Assembly (NCBI GenBank): GCA_002298915.1
Contig: DBML01000009.1
Coordinates: forward strand, 1-64,000
DNA: 64,000 nucleotides
Direction: 5' to 3'
Source: Clostridium sp. UBA699
GTDB taxonomy: Bacteria; Bacillota; Clostridia; Clostridiales; Clostridiaceae
A program made the position numbers and the translations under genes. Positions 51,585 through 60,049 of the stretch are shown piece by piece. The notes under the pieces were generated by a model. That model was not told the DNA's origin. It ran no database searches and worked only from the letters and a program-made list of their open reading frames with translations. Position 1 is the first letter of the stretch, and each line of letters starts with the position of its first letter.

Positions 51585-52196
51585 CTAGCCAAGTATTTCA
51601 GATACTTTGAGTCCGGCCTTCTGCCTCGCGTCCTCGATAACGGTGGAGAAACCGCTGTCCAGCATGAACCTCCTGCCGCCCTCCTCCACGATGAGCCCTC
51701 CAATTATTGGGCTGGCTGCTGCTTTGAGCTCGAAGGAGCAGTCATGCCTGGCGGCCGCTGCGGCCTTCACCTCTTCGCCGTGCATTTTCAGGTCAGCTTC
51801 TGTGAGGTAGATGATGTAGCTTCCGCTTTCAAGCGTCTTTACCGTCCTCAATGCAAGCTCCTTAAGGAAATCACCGTACTCATCTGATTCCGCAAAGGAC
51901 CGGAACCTTGCAGCAAGGTCCTCCATGGTCTTCTGTATAAGGCTTTCCCTGAGAACCATGACCTGCTTTCTCGATTCGGACTTCTCCCTCGCTGTGACTT
52001 CGTTCGCCTTGAAAAGTGCTTCCTTCCAGGCCTGGCCGAGCTCCTTTGCCCTGCGCGCCTCCAGCTCCTTTTCCAGCTGGCCCACCTGCTTTTCCCTGTC
52101 AGCCAGGAACGCTTCTGACAGGTTCCTGTTCTCCTCGTCTATTTTTTCATATATTATTTTCGAAAAAAATGTGATCTTATCGCTCTCTATGCTCAC
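51585..52196 (-). CDS. ntpE: V-type ATPase subunit E (peripheral stalk)
   Basis: Peripheral stator subunit, 203 residues: a long charged N-terminal helix (about 1-100) then a globular C-terminal domain with GGLIVEEGGRRFMLDSGFSTVIEDARQK. GTG start at 52196 with GAGGAGGGAG upstream, inside the end of the subunit F gene (20-nt overlap). It pairs with subunit G/H in the stalk. Confidence 0.9.
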   Translation of the reverse strand: MSIESDKITFFSKIIYEKIDEENRNLSEAFLADREKQVGQLEKELEARRAKELGQAWKEALFKANEVTAREKSESRKQVMVLRESLIQKTMEDLAARFRSFAESDEYGDFLKELALRTVKTLESGSYIIYLTEADLKMHGEEVKAAAAARHDCSFELKAAASPIIGGLIVEEGGRRFMLDSGFSTVIEDARQKAGLKVSEILG

Positions 52197-52518
52197 CTTT
52201 GTCTCCCTCCTCCAGCCTGAGGCCTATGGAATCGCGGATGTACTCCATCATGTAATCCTTGCTCTTCCTCGTTCCGTGCCGGTCCGGAATCTCGATGATG
52301 AGAGGCAGCTTCCTGGAAAGCTTGATCTCGTCCACCTTGTCCTTCACCCTTTCCCCTGCGAGCTCTGTTATTATTATCATCACCGTCTCGGGATCCGACA
52401 TCGCCGCCTCCAGAGCTCCAAGAATCTCCTCCCTTGCATGGACGACAGTGCCGTTTATCCCGGCTATATGCAGTCCGGCCAGCGTGTCTATGTTGTCGCT
52501 GATGAGATACGCCTTCAT
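52177..52518 (-). CDS. ntpG: V-type ATPase subunit F
   Basis: Small rotor subunit bound to D, 113 residues (called NtpG in Enterococcus), with MKAYLISDNIDTLAGLHIAGI and VMIIITELAGERVKDKVDEI. The frame begins at GTG 52527, but ATG 52518 has AGGTG at 6 nt and the normal N terminus. Located between K and E, unlike the usual position just before A. Confidence 0.92.
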   Translation of the reverse strand: MKAYLISDNIDTLAGLHIAGINGTVVHAREEILGALEAAMSDPETVMIIITELAGERVKDKVDEIKLSRKLPLIIEIPDRHGTRKSKDYMMEYIRDSIGLRLEEGDKGEHRER

Positions 52519-52527
52519 TTCTTTCAC

Positions 52528-52956
52528 CTACAGCTTGGACAGGATCATTATCGAAATGATAAGCCCGTATATGGCTATGCCTTCGCTGAGACCCACGTAT
52601 ATCAGGGTCTTTCCAAGTATCGTCGGGTCCTCCGACACCGCCCCCAGGGCAGATGAGCCGACGGTGCCCACCGCGTACCCCGCCCCTATGGCCGCAAGCC
52701 CCGTGCTTAGCGCGGCTGCTATGTACCCTATCCCGGCGCTGCTGTTCGATGCTGCATCGGTGGCGGCTGCCGCGCTGGCGAAGTCGGGCACCATCATTAT
52801 CATCGCTGCGCAGATAACGGGCACGAAAGCGGAAAGGTTGACTGCCATCGCCTTTTTGACCTTCTTTAAGTTCATGTCCTGCCTGTGGGCCTGCACGATA
52901 CCGTAGGCAACGGTAATCACAACTATCACGAGAACAGAAATTAACAGATAATACAT
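52528..52956 (-). CDS. ntpK: V-type ATPase subunit K (membrane rotor c ring)
   Basis: Proteolipid of 142 residues: N-terminal hydrophobic segment (1-20), a second hydrophobic stretch (about 38-65), then one c-type hairpin (about 75-142). The ion-binding helix reads YVGLSEGIAIYGLII with the essential Glu. Typical Na+ ligands (Gln in helix 1, Ser/Thr after the Glu) are replaced by Ala and Gly, suggesting H+ coupling; this is inference from alignment by eye. GGGGAG before ATG. Confidence 0.92.
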   Translation of the reverse strand: MYYLLISVLVIVVITVAYGIVQAHRQDMNLKKVKKAMAVNLSAFVPVICAAMIMMVPDFASAAAATDAASNSSAGIGYIAAALSTGLAAIGAGYAVGTVGSSALGAVSEDPTILGKTLIYVGLSEGIAIYGLIISIMILSKL

Positions 52957-52983
52957 ATCGATCTCCCCTTTGCCAATTAATTC

Positions 52984-54957
52984 TTATTCGACCTTTCCCT
53001 CAAGCCTTATCGGCTGGAAAGGCACACCCGCTCCTTCGTAGTACCTGCTGAAAAGCTCGTAGTACTCAAGCCTCAGGCCCTGGATGAACACGATAAGCCC
53101 TTCCAGGCCGATTATGACGACGTTTCCCAGAAGGTATACAAGGAAGCTTCCCGCTCCGCCTCCCAGCATTGACGCCAGCAGGGAGAAAGCCAGGAACAGG
53201 CCCACATGGTTAAGCGCAAAAGCGCCGATCCTTATGAAGGAGAGCGTGTTCGTGAACATGCTCAGTATGATTTCCGCTATCCCGAAGCCTCCTTCTATGA
53301 AATAATCCTGCTTCCTTCCCGAAAAAAGCGGACGCTTCCCTTTTATGAGGTTGGTGACCGGCTCCTTAAGGAGTATCAAGGCAGCAGGAACTGCGATCAG
53401 TATCCCCCACAGGTAGCCCTGCATGATGTACACGTTTTGGTACTTGGAGATTATGAAGCCTATTACAGCAAAATACAGCACAAGGCCGGCAGCCCCGTCC
53501 TTGCCGAATATCCCGCTGCCCAGATCCCTCCTTCTGATGCTGTTTATCATGCTGAGCAGGAAGCAGGCTACCATCAGCAGCAGCCCGAAGACCACTGCGT
53601 ATGCCAGGACCTCCATTATGTTGTCCATCGGCCTGACGAAAAGCGGTTGTACGATGGTTTCAAACCCGAAAACGCTTCCGTATGCGAAGCCGAAAAGGAA
53701 GGATGAAAACCCCAGCCTGCAGAGTATGTCTCCGGATGCCACCATCTTCCTTGAATATTTCAGGAACAAGCCGGCAAGGAACAGCACGGCTCCCTGCCCT
53801 ACATCCCCGAACATCGCCCCGAAGAGCAGCATGTAGCTGAGGCCGAGGAAAGGGGTAGGGTCCAGCTCGTCATAGGAAGGTATGCCGTAAAGCCCCACCA
53901 TGGTCTCAAAGGGCCTGAACACCCTGTTGTTCCTCAGCTTTGTGGGAGGGACCATCCTGATGTTCGCTTCATCTGCGCTTATCATGGTTACTATGGCCTT
54001 TTCCCCGAAAGCCTTCATAGCTTTTTCAAAGGTTTCCGCCTCCCGCTTCGGTATCCATCCGTAAAGGTAGAAGTATTCTTCAGAGCTTGCTATCTCTCCT
54101 TTGAGGATGCCGCATTTCTTCTCAAGCTCCGCGCTCCTCTCGAGCACCGCTATCTCCTTCCTGTGCTCCCCCGAAAGCGCCTCCATGTTTTTCCTGAGCA
54201 GCCCGATCTCAGCCTGAAGCGCTTCGAGCTGGATTTTTATTGAACGCACTATCTGTGCGGGAGTTCCACTGTATCCCTTCTCCAGGGCTATCTCCTCGCA
54301 GTCAAGTGCCTTGAATATCCTGGCAGCCTCCGCCTTGAAGACCGACGGTATCAGAGCTGCAACCATCTCCTGGTCGGAGCTTTTCTTCACGCTGATCAGT
54401 ATGGCTGGGATGTTCTCCCTGTTGTGGTTCAGCTTGACCGCATTTTCCGAGGAAACCCTGAAAAGTGAAAAAGAGAAGTTCTTCATGCTGAACAGTTTCT
54501 CTGCAGGCACTTCCAGCCCCTGCAGCAGCCCGAAGCTATCGAGGTCTGCCCTGAGCTTTGCCTCCCTCTCCTTCTTAAGGTTGAACTCGTCTATGACGGG
54601 CCCGAATCTGCCGAGCACATCGTCGATCCTCGAGACAAGCTCGCCGTAGTCGAGTATCAGCTCCGCGTCGTCTGTTTTTTCTGATTCCTCCTTGCCGCAG
54701 CACATCAGGGATACCCTCTCCATCTTCCCCTTTACTTCGTTGAAGTCCCTGTCGCTGACGAAAGGCTTCATGTAGCTGACCCCCATCACCGCTTCCTTGT
54801 TTTCCTCCGAAATCCGCATCGTGAAATCTGCAGTGTTCATCTCCTCCATTGCGCTTACGGCATGGAGGCTGCCCATTTCGATGACAGTCTTGCATATCCG
54901 GTCTATTTCATCGATCTTTCCGATTATGTTCACCAGCATCATCTTTTCAACAGACAT
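52984..54957 (-). CDS. ntpI: V-type ATPase subunit I (membrane stator a)
   Basis: 657 residues: N-terminal cytoplasmic half with coiled coils (to about 330), C-terminal membrane half with about seven to eight segments including GLSYMLLFGAMFGDVGQGAVLFLAG and NTLSFIRIGAFALNHVGL, where the conserved Arg of the ion half-channel is in SFIRIGAFA. GGGAGG before the ATG. Confidence 0.95.
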   Translation of the reverse strand: MSVEKMMLVNIIGKIDEIDRICKTVIEMGSLHAVSAMEEMNTADFTMRISEENKEAVMGVSYMKPFVSDRDFNEVKGKMERVSLMCCGKEESEKTDDAELILDYGELVSRIDDVLGRFGPVIDEFNLKKEREAKLRADLDSFGLLQGLEVPAEKLFSMKNFSFSLFRVSSENAVKLNHNRENIPAILISVKKSSDQEMVAALIPSVFKAEAARIFKALDCEEIALEKGYSGTPAQIVRSIKIQLEALQAEIGLLRKNMEALSGEHRKEIAVLERSAELEKKCGILKGEIASSEEYFYLYGWIPKREAETFEKAMKAFGEKAIVTMISADEANIRMVPPTKLRNNRVFRPFETMVGLYGIPSYDELDPTPFLGLSYMLLFGAMFGDVGQGAVLFLAGLFLKYSRKMVASGDILCRLGFSSFLFGFAYGSVFGFETIVQPLFVRPMDNIMEVLAYAVVFGLLLMVACFLLSMINSIRRRDLGSGIFGKDGAAGLVLYFAVIGFIISKYQNVYIMQGYLWGILIAVPAALILLKEPVTNLIKGKRPLFSGRKQDYFIEGGFGIAEIILSMFTNTLSFIRIGAFALNHVGLFLAFSLLASMLGGGAGSFLVYLLGNVVIIGLEGLIVFIQGLRLEYYELFSRYYEGAGVPFQPIRLEGKVE

Positions 54958-54976
54958 GAAGTCACCTCCCTCCCGT

Positions 54977-56020
54977 TCAGCGGAAATCAGTTATGAATTT
55001 GGCTGAATCCTCGTAGTTTATGCTGTACCGCTTGCTCTCAAGTATAGCTATCACGTCCCTGCATTCCAGGTACGCGAGCTCCAGGAAGGAATACAGCACC
55101 GATATGTTCATCTTGTAGTCCCTCTTGTATTTAAGGTAGATGTCTTTGAGGTATGAGAATATCTCCTTTTCTATGAGGTAGTCCTGGTTTTCAGAGTCAA
55201 GGAATATCTCCCTGTAGGGCCCCTTGAGCCTGCCGAAGAATTCCTCCACGGATTTCACGTAGCTCAGCTCCTTCAGCTTGTCCTTGCTCAGCCTGTAGCC
55301 GTAGTAGATGGTATGCGCGAGGATCTCCTCCGGGTACAGCCTGTAGTATTTCTTCGCCCTCAGTATCCACTGCAGGTTTATGAGGTCCACCTGTATCCCG
55401 CTGACCGTCTCGAGTATCCTCCTGTCCTCCTTGTCCAGCTTTTTCACAAAGCTTATGAGCTCGCTGTAGAAAGAGGAGTCGAGGCTCGTTTCAAACCTGA
55501 AGAAGCCCTCTTTCTCTATGTCCCTGACGCTGTTTGCAATGTATCCGTAGTAAACAGAGCCCTTCAGGGCATCCAGAGCGCTGCCCATGTCCGCGGCCTT
55601 TATGAGCTTTTCGTAGTCGATCGAGCTCAGCGAGCTCTGGTAGGTTACGAGCGAGCTGAGCTCGGCCCTTGTCTTCTTTATGTATATCCCCCTCATGATG
55701 ATCTTTATGTCCTCGATCTCGAACCTCATGAAGAATATCTTGAGGAGCTTCCTGTAGTCTCCGTTGAAAAAATGCTGGAATTTGTCGAAGTTCTTTATGT
55801 AGTCCCTTTTCAGTATCACCTCAAGCCTTCCCCTGTGGAGGTCCTCGAGCCTGTATTCCTTGAGCACCCGCCTGTAGGAAGTGTTTTCATAGAGGTACTT
55901 CACCGACTCCCCGAAGCTCCTGCACTGAAGGAGCTTTTCTATCTGGCTTTCTTCAAGGAACCTTCCTTCCAGAACCCTGACCTTTGAATTTACAGCTGCG
56001 AATCTCCCGACGTTGCCCAT
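54977..56020 (-). CDS. ntpC: V-type ATPase subunit C (d-type, rotor cap)
   Basis: Funnel-shaped subunit linking the central stalk to the c ring, 347 residues, all helical, with family features AVNSKVRVLEGRFLEE at the N terminus and NLQWILRAKKYYRLYPEEILA. AAGAAGGG precedes the ATG. Here it comes second, before subunit I, rather than after E as in Enterococcus. Confidence 0.9.
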   Translation of the reverse strand: MGNVGRFAAVNSKVRVLEGRFLEESQIEKLLQCRSFGESVKYLYENTSYRRVLKEYRLEDLHRGRLEVILKRDYIKNFDKFQHFFNGDYRKLLKIFFMRFEIEDIKIIMRGIYIKKTRAELSSLVTYQSSLSSIDYEKLIKAADMGSALDALKGSVYYGYIANSVRDIEKEGFFRFETSLDSSFYSELISFVKKLDKEDRRILETVSGIQVDLINLQWILRAKKYYRLYPEEILAHTIYYGYRLSKDKLKELSYVKSVEEFFGRLKGPYREIFLDSENQDYLIEKEIFSYLKDIYLKYKRDYKMNISVLYSFLELAYLECRDVIAILESKRYSINYEDSAKFITDFR

Positions 56021-56023
56021 GGG

Positions 56024-56347
56024 TTACCCTTCTTTCATTTTTTCTATGAGCTCGCGGAACAGATTTTCCGCCACCTCCTGGGATCCTGCGTCATAGGCAG
56101 CCTTCAGCCTGCCCAGGGTTTCCTGCCTCATGGCTGCTGTATTCACTGCTTCCTGTTCCGCCTTTTGCATCGTCTCCTCCAGGATGCCGTTCTTTTCTCT
56201 CGACAGTCTGTCTTCAAACTCAGCCTTTATCCTCTTCAGTTCGGCCTGAAGCTGTTCCGCTTCCGCCTCCCTTGCCTTTGCATTCCTGGACCTGTAGTTC
56301 TCCGCCTGCTCGTCGATCTCTATGATCCTCTTAACGACCTCTTCCAA
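56024..56347 (-). CDS. ntpF: V-type ATPase subunit G/H (peripheral stalk)
   Basis: Coiled-coil stator subunit, 107 residues, nearly continuous charged helix (EEVVKRIIEIDEQAENYRSR onward). The frame runs to ATG 56374, but that codon is about 5 nt from the predicted transcription start. TTG 56347 has GAAGGAGG (56356-56363) at 8 nt, so TTG is the likely start. First gene of the operon. Confidence 0.85.
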   Translation of the reverse strand: MEEVVKRIIEIDEQAENYRSRNAKAREAEAEQLQAELKRIKAEFEDRLSREKNGILEETMQKAEQEAVNTAAMRQETLGRLKAAYDAGSQEVAENLFRELIEKMKEG

Positions 56348-56385
56348 TTGCGCCGCCTCCTTCAAAGTGATCATCAGCTAATATA

Positions 56386-56414
56386 ATTATACGCAATATT
56401 CTGTCAATTAACAA
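56386..56414 (-). promoter_or_regulatory. V-ATPase operon promoter
   Basis: Minus-strand -35 TTGTTA (56409-56414), 17-bp spacer, -10 TATAAT (56386-56391); start near 56379. Confidence 0.7.
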
Positions 56415-56451
56415 CAAAAAAGGCAGAAACCCTTTTTTTAGGTTTCTGCCT
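56415..56451 (-). terminator. Intrinsic terminator enclosing a YprB-like gene's stop
   Basis: Perfect 11-bp stem (56421-56431 with 56441-56451), 9-nt loop that contains the TAA stop of the upstream gene, then TTTTTT on the minus strand (56415-56420). Its T-run directly abuts the -35 of the V-ATPase promoter. Confidence 0.9.
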
Positions 56452-57136
56452 CCTGCTGCATCGATTCCGTTTTCTCCCTGACCTCAGGCTTGTACATGTA
56501 GTTGAGTTTGTTCCAGTTCACGTAGATCTGGAACAGGCTGACTATGTCCTGCTCGTTGTAGGAGAGTATCTTCTCTATCTTCTGCCTTGGTATCCTGCGG
56601 ATGTAATCTTCATCCTTGATCAGCTTGCTGAAGGTCTTAGCAAGGGTGGAGCCGCTGATCAGCTCTTCACCCCTGTCTATCTCGAATATCTTCTCGAGCG
56701 CCTTGAGCCCTATCCCTTCCTTCATCTCCTTCTCGTACTGCTTCTGGAGGTCAAGGTGCCTGAACTCCTCGTCTATGGAGAATTCGATCCCGTGCTTGTG
56801 GAAAAGATGCCTTATGACGGTGAAGTCGTTGTTGCCGGAAAAAGTCACTATGTGGCTCTTCTTAGCCTTCATCTCCTCGAAATAGTCCCTTGCCATCTCG
56901 AGTATCTCCAGGGAATCACGTTCGTTCTCGATCATGTACTGCGTTACCCTGAGCTCCCGCTCCTTCTCCTCGTAGTAACAGCAGCCGAACACGCCTATGC
57001 ATATAGGAACCCTGTATATGTAATGCTCAAGGTCGAAGAAAAGGGCGTCGCTGTAAACCGGCTTTCCATCCTCAGCTGCTAAGGAATCGTCCTCGCAGAA
57101 TTCTTCAACCTTTATCCTTTTATCACGTATAATCAC
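56438..57136 (-). CDS. YprB-like RNase H-fold exonuclease
   Basis: A 232-residue DnaQ/RNase H-fold protein of the YprB type: FFDLEHY (DxE motif, about 34-40), FSGNNDFTVIRHLF (ExoII-like Asn/Asp) and SYNEQDIVSLFQIY (ExoIII-like Asp). This suggests 3'-5' exonuclease activity on RNA or DNA. GTG start at 57136. It follows the HAD phosphatase gene by 13 nt. A related paralogue lies at 60249-61022. Confidence 0.8.
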   Translation of the reverse strand: MIIRDKRIKVEEFCEDDSLAAEDGKPVYSDALFFDLEHYIYRVPICIGVFGCCYYEEKERELRVTQYMIENERDSLEILEMARDYFEEMKAKKSHIVTFSGNNDFTVIRHLFHKHGIEFSIDEEFRHLDLQKQYEKEMKEGIGLKALEKIFEIDRGEELISGSTLAKTFSKLIKDEDYIRRIPRQKIEKILSYNEQDIVSLFQIYVNWNKLNYMYKPEVREKTESMQQEAET

Positions 57137-57149
57137 ATTATCACTCTCT

Positions 57150-57866
57150 CTAGGTCTGATCTACCCTCAATTTATATATCATGTCTTTTCTCTCGACGAC
57201 TATCTGGAGCTTCTCTGCAAGCTCAGGGTCCTCCTTGACCTGCTCAATAAGCTCCCTAGTGGGGTTGATCGTCGTCGGGTGCTTCACCATCTTAAGCATG
57301 TTGAAGTCTCCGGAGGTGTCCCCGTACGCGTAGCTCCTGTTCAGGTCAATGTTGTACTTTCCGATGAAGCGATCTACGGCTGCCTTCTTGCTGTCCGTGT
57401 CCCACATCGGGATAACCTCCCCTGTGTAGTAGCTGTCGCTGTTTATCTTGTATTCCGATGCGGCGAAGTCGTAGAAACCGTACTTCTTAGCGAACTCTGT
57501 TATGAACTCGCTCGGGCTCCCCGATATGGAGATGACCTTGTGACCCTGGGCCTTATGCCACTTGATCCTGTCCCTTGTATACACGTACACCCTCTCGCCC
57601 TTCTGAGCCACTATGTTTCTAGCTATGAACTCCATCTGCGTCTTGTGCAGGCCCCTCACAGCGTCCATGAAGATGTTCATCATCTTCATCATGTAGGCGT
57701 CGTAATCGCCCTGCCTCTTTTTCCAGTTTTCGAATTCGGGCTGGACCTCCCTGTACCACCTGTCCGGTTCGACAATCTCATATGTAACGAGCTTCTTGAA
57801 TATCTCTGTTATAAGGCCCTCCCTGAACAGGGTGCCGTCTATGTCAAAGAATGCGGCTGTGCTCAT
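57150..57866 (-). CDS. HAD-IB family phosphatase
   Basis: A 238-residue HAD-superfamily hydrolase of the IB (phosphoserine phosphatase-like) group: motif I FFDIDGTLF (D8, D10), motif II SISGSPSEF, motif III Lys in DSKKAAVD, motif IV YGDTSGDFNML. The helical cap lies between I and II. Substrate unknown. GGGAGGAG before the ATG. First gene of a pair with the YprB-like nuclease and divergent from feoA. Confidence 0.88.
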   Translation of the reverse strand: MSTAAFFDIDGTLFREGLITEIFKKLVTYEIVEPDRWYREVQPEFENWKKRQGDYDAYMMKMMNIFMDAVRGLHKTQMEFIARNIVAQKGERVYVYTRDRIKWHKAQGHKVISISGSPSEFITEFAKKYGFYDFAASEYKINSDSYYTGEVIPMWDTDSKKAAVDRFIGKYNIDLNRSYAYGDTSGDFNMLKMVKHPTTINPTRELIEQVKEDPELAEKLQIVVERKDMIYKLRVDQT

Positions 57867-57953
57867 AAGTACTCCTCCCGTCCTGATTCCTTTTACATCA
57901 TATTATAACGCAAAAAAAGTCTCTTGTTAACTGCGGAATTTTTCCATGCATAG

Positions 57954-57982
57954 TTGACAATCATTCTCAACGGTGCTATTAT
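57954..57982 (+). promoter_or_regulatory. feoAB promoter
   Basis: -35 TTGACA (57954-57959), 17-bp spacer, -10 TATTAT (57977-57982). Overlapped by a Fur-type site. Confidence 0.85.
57955..57969. promoter_or_regulatory. Fur box 1 (feo promoter)
   Basis: TGACAATCATTCTCA matches the 7-1-7 Fur consensus TGATAAT-N-ATTATCA at 12 of 14 positions and covers the -35 and spacer. Confidence 0.8.
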
Positions 57983-57996
57983 GAATATGGATTAAA

Positions 57997-58011
57997 TGAG
58001 AATGATTTTCA
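57997..58011. promoter_or_regulatory. Fur box 2 (feo leader)
   Basis: TGAGAATGATTTTCA, 12 of 14 positions of the 7-1-7 consensus, just downstream of the predicted start point. Confidence 0.8.
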
Positions 58012-58028
58012 TTACGAGGTGATAATAC

Positions 58029-58256
58029 ATGAGCATAACTGATTTGAAGCTTGGCGAAAAAGCATATATAGACTCGATCAACGGAGACAAGAAGCTTATG
58101 AAAAGGCTGATGGCCCTTGGCTGCACGGAAGGAACGGAGGTTTGCCTTAAAAACTGCGCACCCTTCGGAGATCCGCTGATTATAAACCTGAGGGGCTGCG
58201 ACTTCTGCATAAGGAAGAAAGACGCAAAAAACATATCTGTAAAGGATAATCTTTAG
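58029..58256 (+). CDS. feoA: Ferrous iron transport protein A
   Basis: A 75-residue SH3-like cytosolic partner of FeoB. LGEKAYIDSINGDKKLMKRLMALGCTEGTEV and FGDPLIINLRG are the family pattern. It carries an unusual number of Cys for FeoA (LGC, CLKNC, GCDFC). Followed after 9 nt by feoB. Controlled by the Fur boxes at 57955 and 57997. Confidence 0.92.
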   Translation: MSITDLKLGEKAYIDSINGDKKLMKRLMALGCTEGTEVCLKNCAPFGDPLIINLRGCDFCIRKKDAKNISVKDNL

Positions 58257-58265
58257 GAGGACGAA

Positions 58266-60029
58266 ATGAAGACGGCAGCACTTATAGGCAATCCAAACGT
58301 AGGCAAAACATCGCTGTTCAACAGCCTAACAGGCTCCAACCAGTACGTTGGAAACTGGGCAGGCGTGACGGTGGAAAAAAAAGAGGGGTTCATGGACGAG
58401 GACCTAAAGATAGTCGACCTTCCCGGAATTTACGCGATGGACACATTCTCCAGCGAAGAGAAGGTTGCGAAGGAATTCCTCGCATCGGGAGAAGCTGACT
58501 TCATCATAAACATAGTTGACGCTTCAAACCTTGAAAGGAACCTGTACCTAACAACTCAGATAAAAGAATACAAAACCCCCATCATTCTGGTATTGAACAT
58601 GATGGACGTAGCGGCGGCAAAAGGTCTCGAGATAGATGCGGATCTGCTGTCAGAAAAGCTGGGGGTAACGGTGGTGCCCATATCAGCTTCCAAGGGGAAA
58701 GGTTTAGAAGAACTCAGGAAAGTGATAGAAAGAGGCAATTTTTTAAGCAGTATAATTGAGAATGATTTTCATTTTCAAACAGAACGTGAGACGTACCAGT
58801 TCATCGACCGCCTGCTGTCTTCAGTTGTCCGCAAGAAGGACGCCAGCAGGCAGACAAGGACCGAGAAGATAGACCGGGTGGTGCTGAACAAGTTCCTCGC
58901 GTACCCGCTGTTCTTCCTTCTGCTGTGGGTGATATTCGAGCTCACCTTCTCCTGGGTCGGCGAGCCACTTGCAGGATTCCTCTCGCACCTGGTGGACGAT
59001 GTGCTTGTCCCCTATCTGGGCATCCTGCTTGGCGGCTCCAGCCCTTGGTTCAGCTCCCTCATAATCGACGGCATCGTGGGGGGCGTTGGCTCGGTCATCG
59101 TCTTCGTCCCTGTTGTCATGACGCTTTTCCTGGGAATTTCCTTCCTTGAGGACAGCGGGTACATGGCCAGGGCAGCATTCATAATGGACAAGGCGATGAG
59201 GAAGATGGGGCTCTCCGGAAAGGCGTTCATCCCCCTTATAGTCGGCTTCGGCTGCTCTGTGCCGGGGATAATGACCGCCAGGACCCTTGAAAGCGAGAAG
59301 GACAGGAAGCTTACGGCGCTGCTTGTGCCTCTAATGTCCTGCAACGCGAGGCTACCGGTTTACGCTCTCTTCGCATCCGTGTTCTTCCCCGGCAGGGAAA
59401 CGGCAGTCGTATTCTCGCTATACCTTCTCGGGATCTTTCTGGCATTCCTTCTGGGGATGCTGTTCAAGAGGACCATCTTCAGGAAGGACGAGGAGCCTTT
59501 CATAATAGAGCTGCCAGAGTACAAGGCTCCGGAGCTCAAAAACCTTATGAGCCATACCTGGGAAAAGGGCAAGGACTTCCTCAAGAAGGCAGGAACTCTC
59601 ATATTCTCGGTTTCGGTAGTCGTGTGGTTCCTCTCAAACTTCAGCCTGAGCGGCATGACCGACATAAACCACAGTATCCTGGCAGGCATAGGAAGCTTCG
59701 TAAGCCCTGTTTTCATACCTCTTGGGTTCGCCTCCTGGCAGAACGCCGTGTCCCTCATAACGGGCCTCATGGCCAAGGAGGTGGTACTGGGAACCATGGG
59801 AGTGATCTACGGCGGAGGACTAACAGCGTCCCTCCAGAACCACTTCACCCCCGCATCGGCCTATGCGTTCCTGGTGTTCGTCCTGCTTTACACTCCTTGC
59901 GTATCTGTCATAGCAACCATGAAGAAGGAGTTCGGGACCAGGATGGCTGCATTTTCGATAACCTATCAGCTCGCGCTGGCCTGGGTAGTGTCCTTCATAG
60001 CGTACAGGATAGCCCTGCTGGTGATGTAA
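58266..60029 (+). CDS. feoB: Ferrous iron transporter B
   Basis: GTP-dependent Fe2+ importer, 587 residues, shorter than E. coli FeoB (773). G domain: G1 GNPNVGKTSLF (about 8-18), G3 DLPG, G4 NMMD. Membrane domain with Gate motifs GFGCSVPGIMTARTLESEKDRKLT and SCNARLPVYALFA. The segment linking them (residues about 160-172) is encoded by AT-rich codons that contain an exact copy of Fur box 2. GGAGG before the ATG; followed by a small Cys-rich membrane protein. Confidence 0.96.
   Translation: MKTAALIGNPNVGKTSLFNSLTGSNQYVGNWAGVTVEKKEGFMDEDLKIVDLPGIYAMDTFSSEEKVAKEFLASGEADFIINIVDASNLERNLYLTTQIKEYKTPIILVLNMMDVAAAKGLEIDADLLSEKLGVTVVPISASKGKGLEELRKVIERGNFLSSIIENDFHFQTERETYQFIDRLLSSVVRKKDASRQTRTEKIDRVVLNKFLAYPLFFLLLWVIFELTFSWVGEPLAGFLSHLVDDVLVPYLGILLGGSSPWFSSLIIDGIVGGVGSVIVFVPVVMTLFLGISFLEDSGYMARAAFIMDKAMRKMGLSGKAFIPLIVGFGCSVPGIMTARTLESEKDRKLTALLVPLMSCNARLPVYALFASVFFPGRETAVVFSLYLLGIFLAFLLGMLFKRTIFRKDEEPFIIELPEYKAPELKNLMSHTWEKGKDFLKKAGTLIFSVSVVVWFLSNFSLSGMTDINHSILAGIGSFVSPVFIPLGFASWQNAVSLITGLMAKEVVLGTMGVIYGGGLTASLQNHFTPASAYAFLVFVLLYTPCVSVIATMKKEFGTRMAAFSITYQLALAWVVSFIAYRIALLVM
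58757..58771. promoter_or_regulatory. Fur-box copy inside feoB
   Basis: TGAGAATGATTTTCA, identical to Fur box 2 of the promoter (identity extends to 17 nt, ending CATT). It lies at codons 164-169 of feoB, in the linker after the G domain. Occupancy is unproven. Confidence 0.5.
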
Positions 60030-60049
60030 ATTAAGAAGAAGGTGAATTT

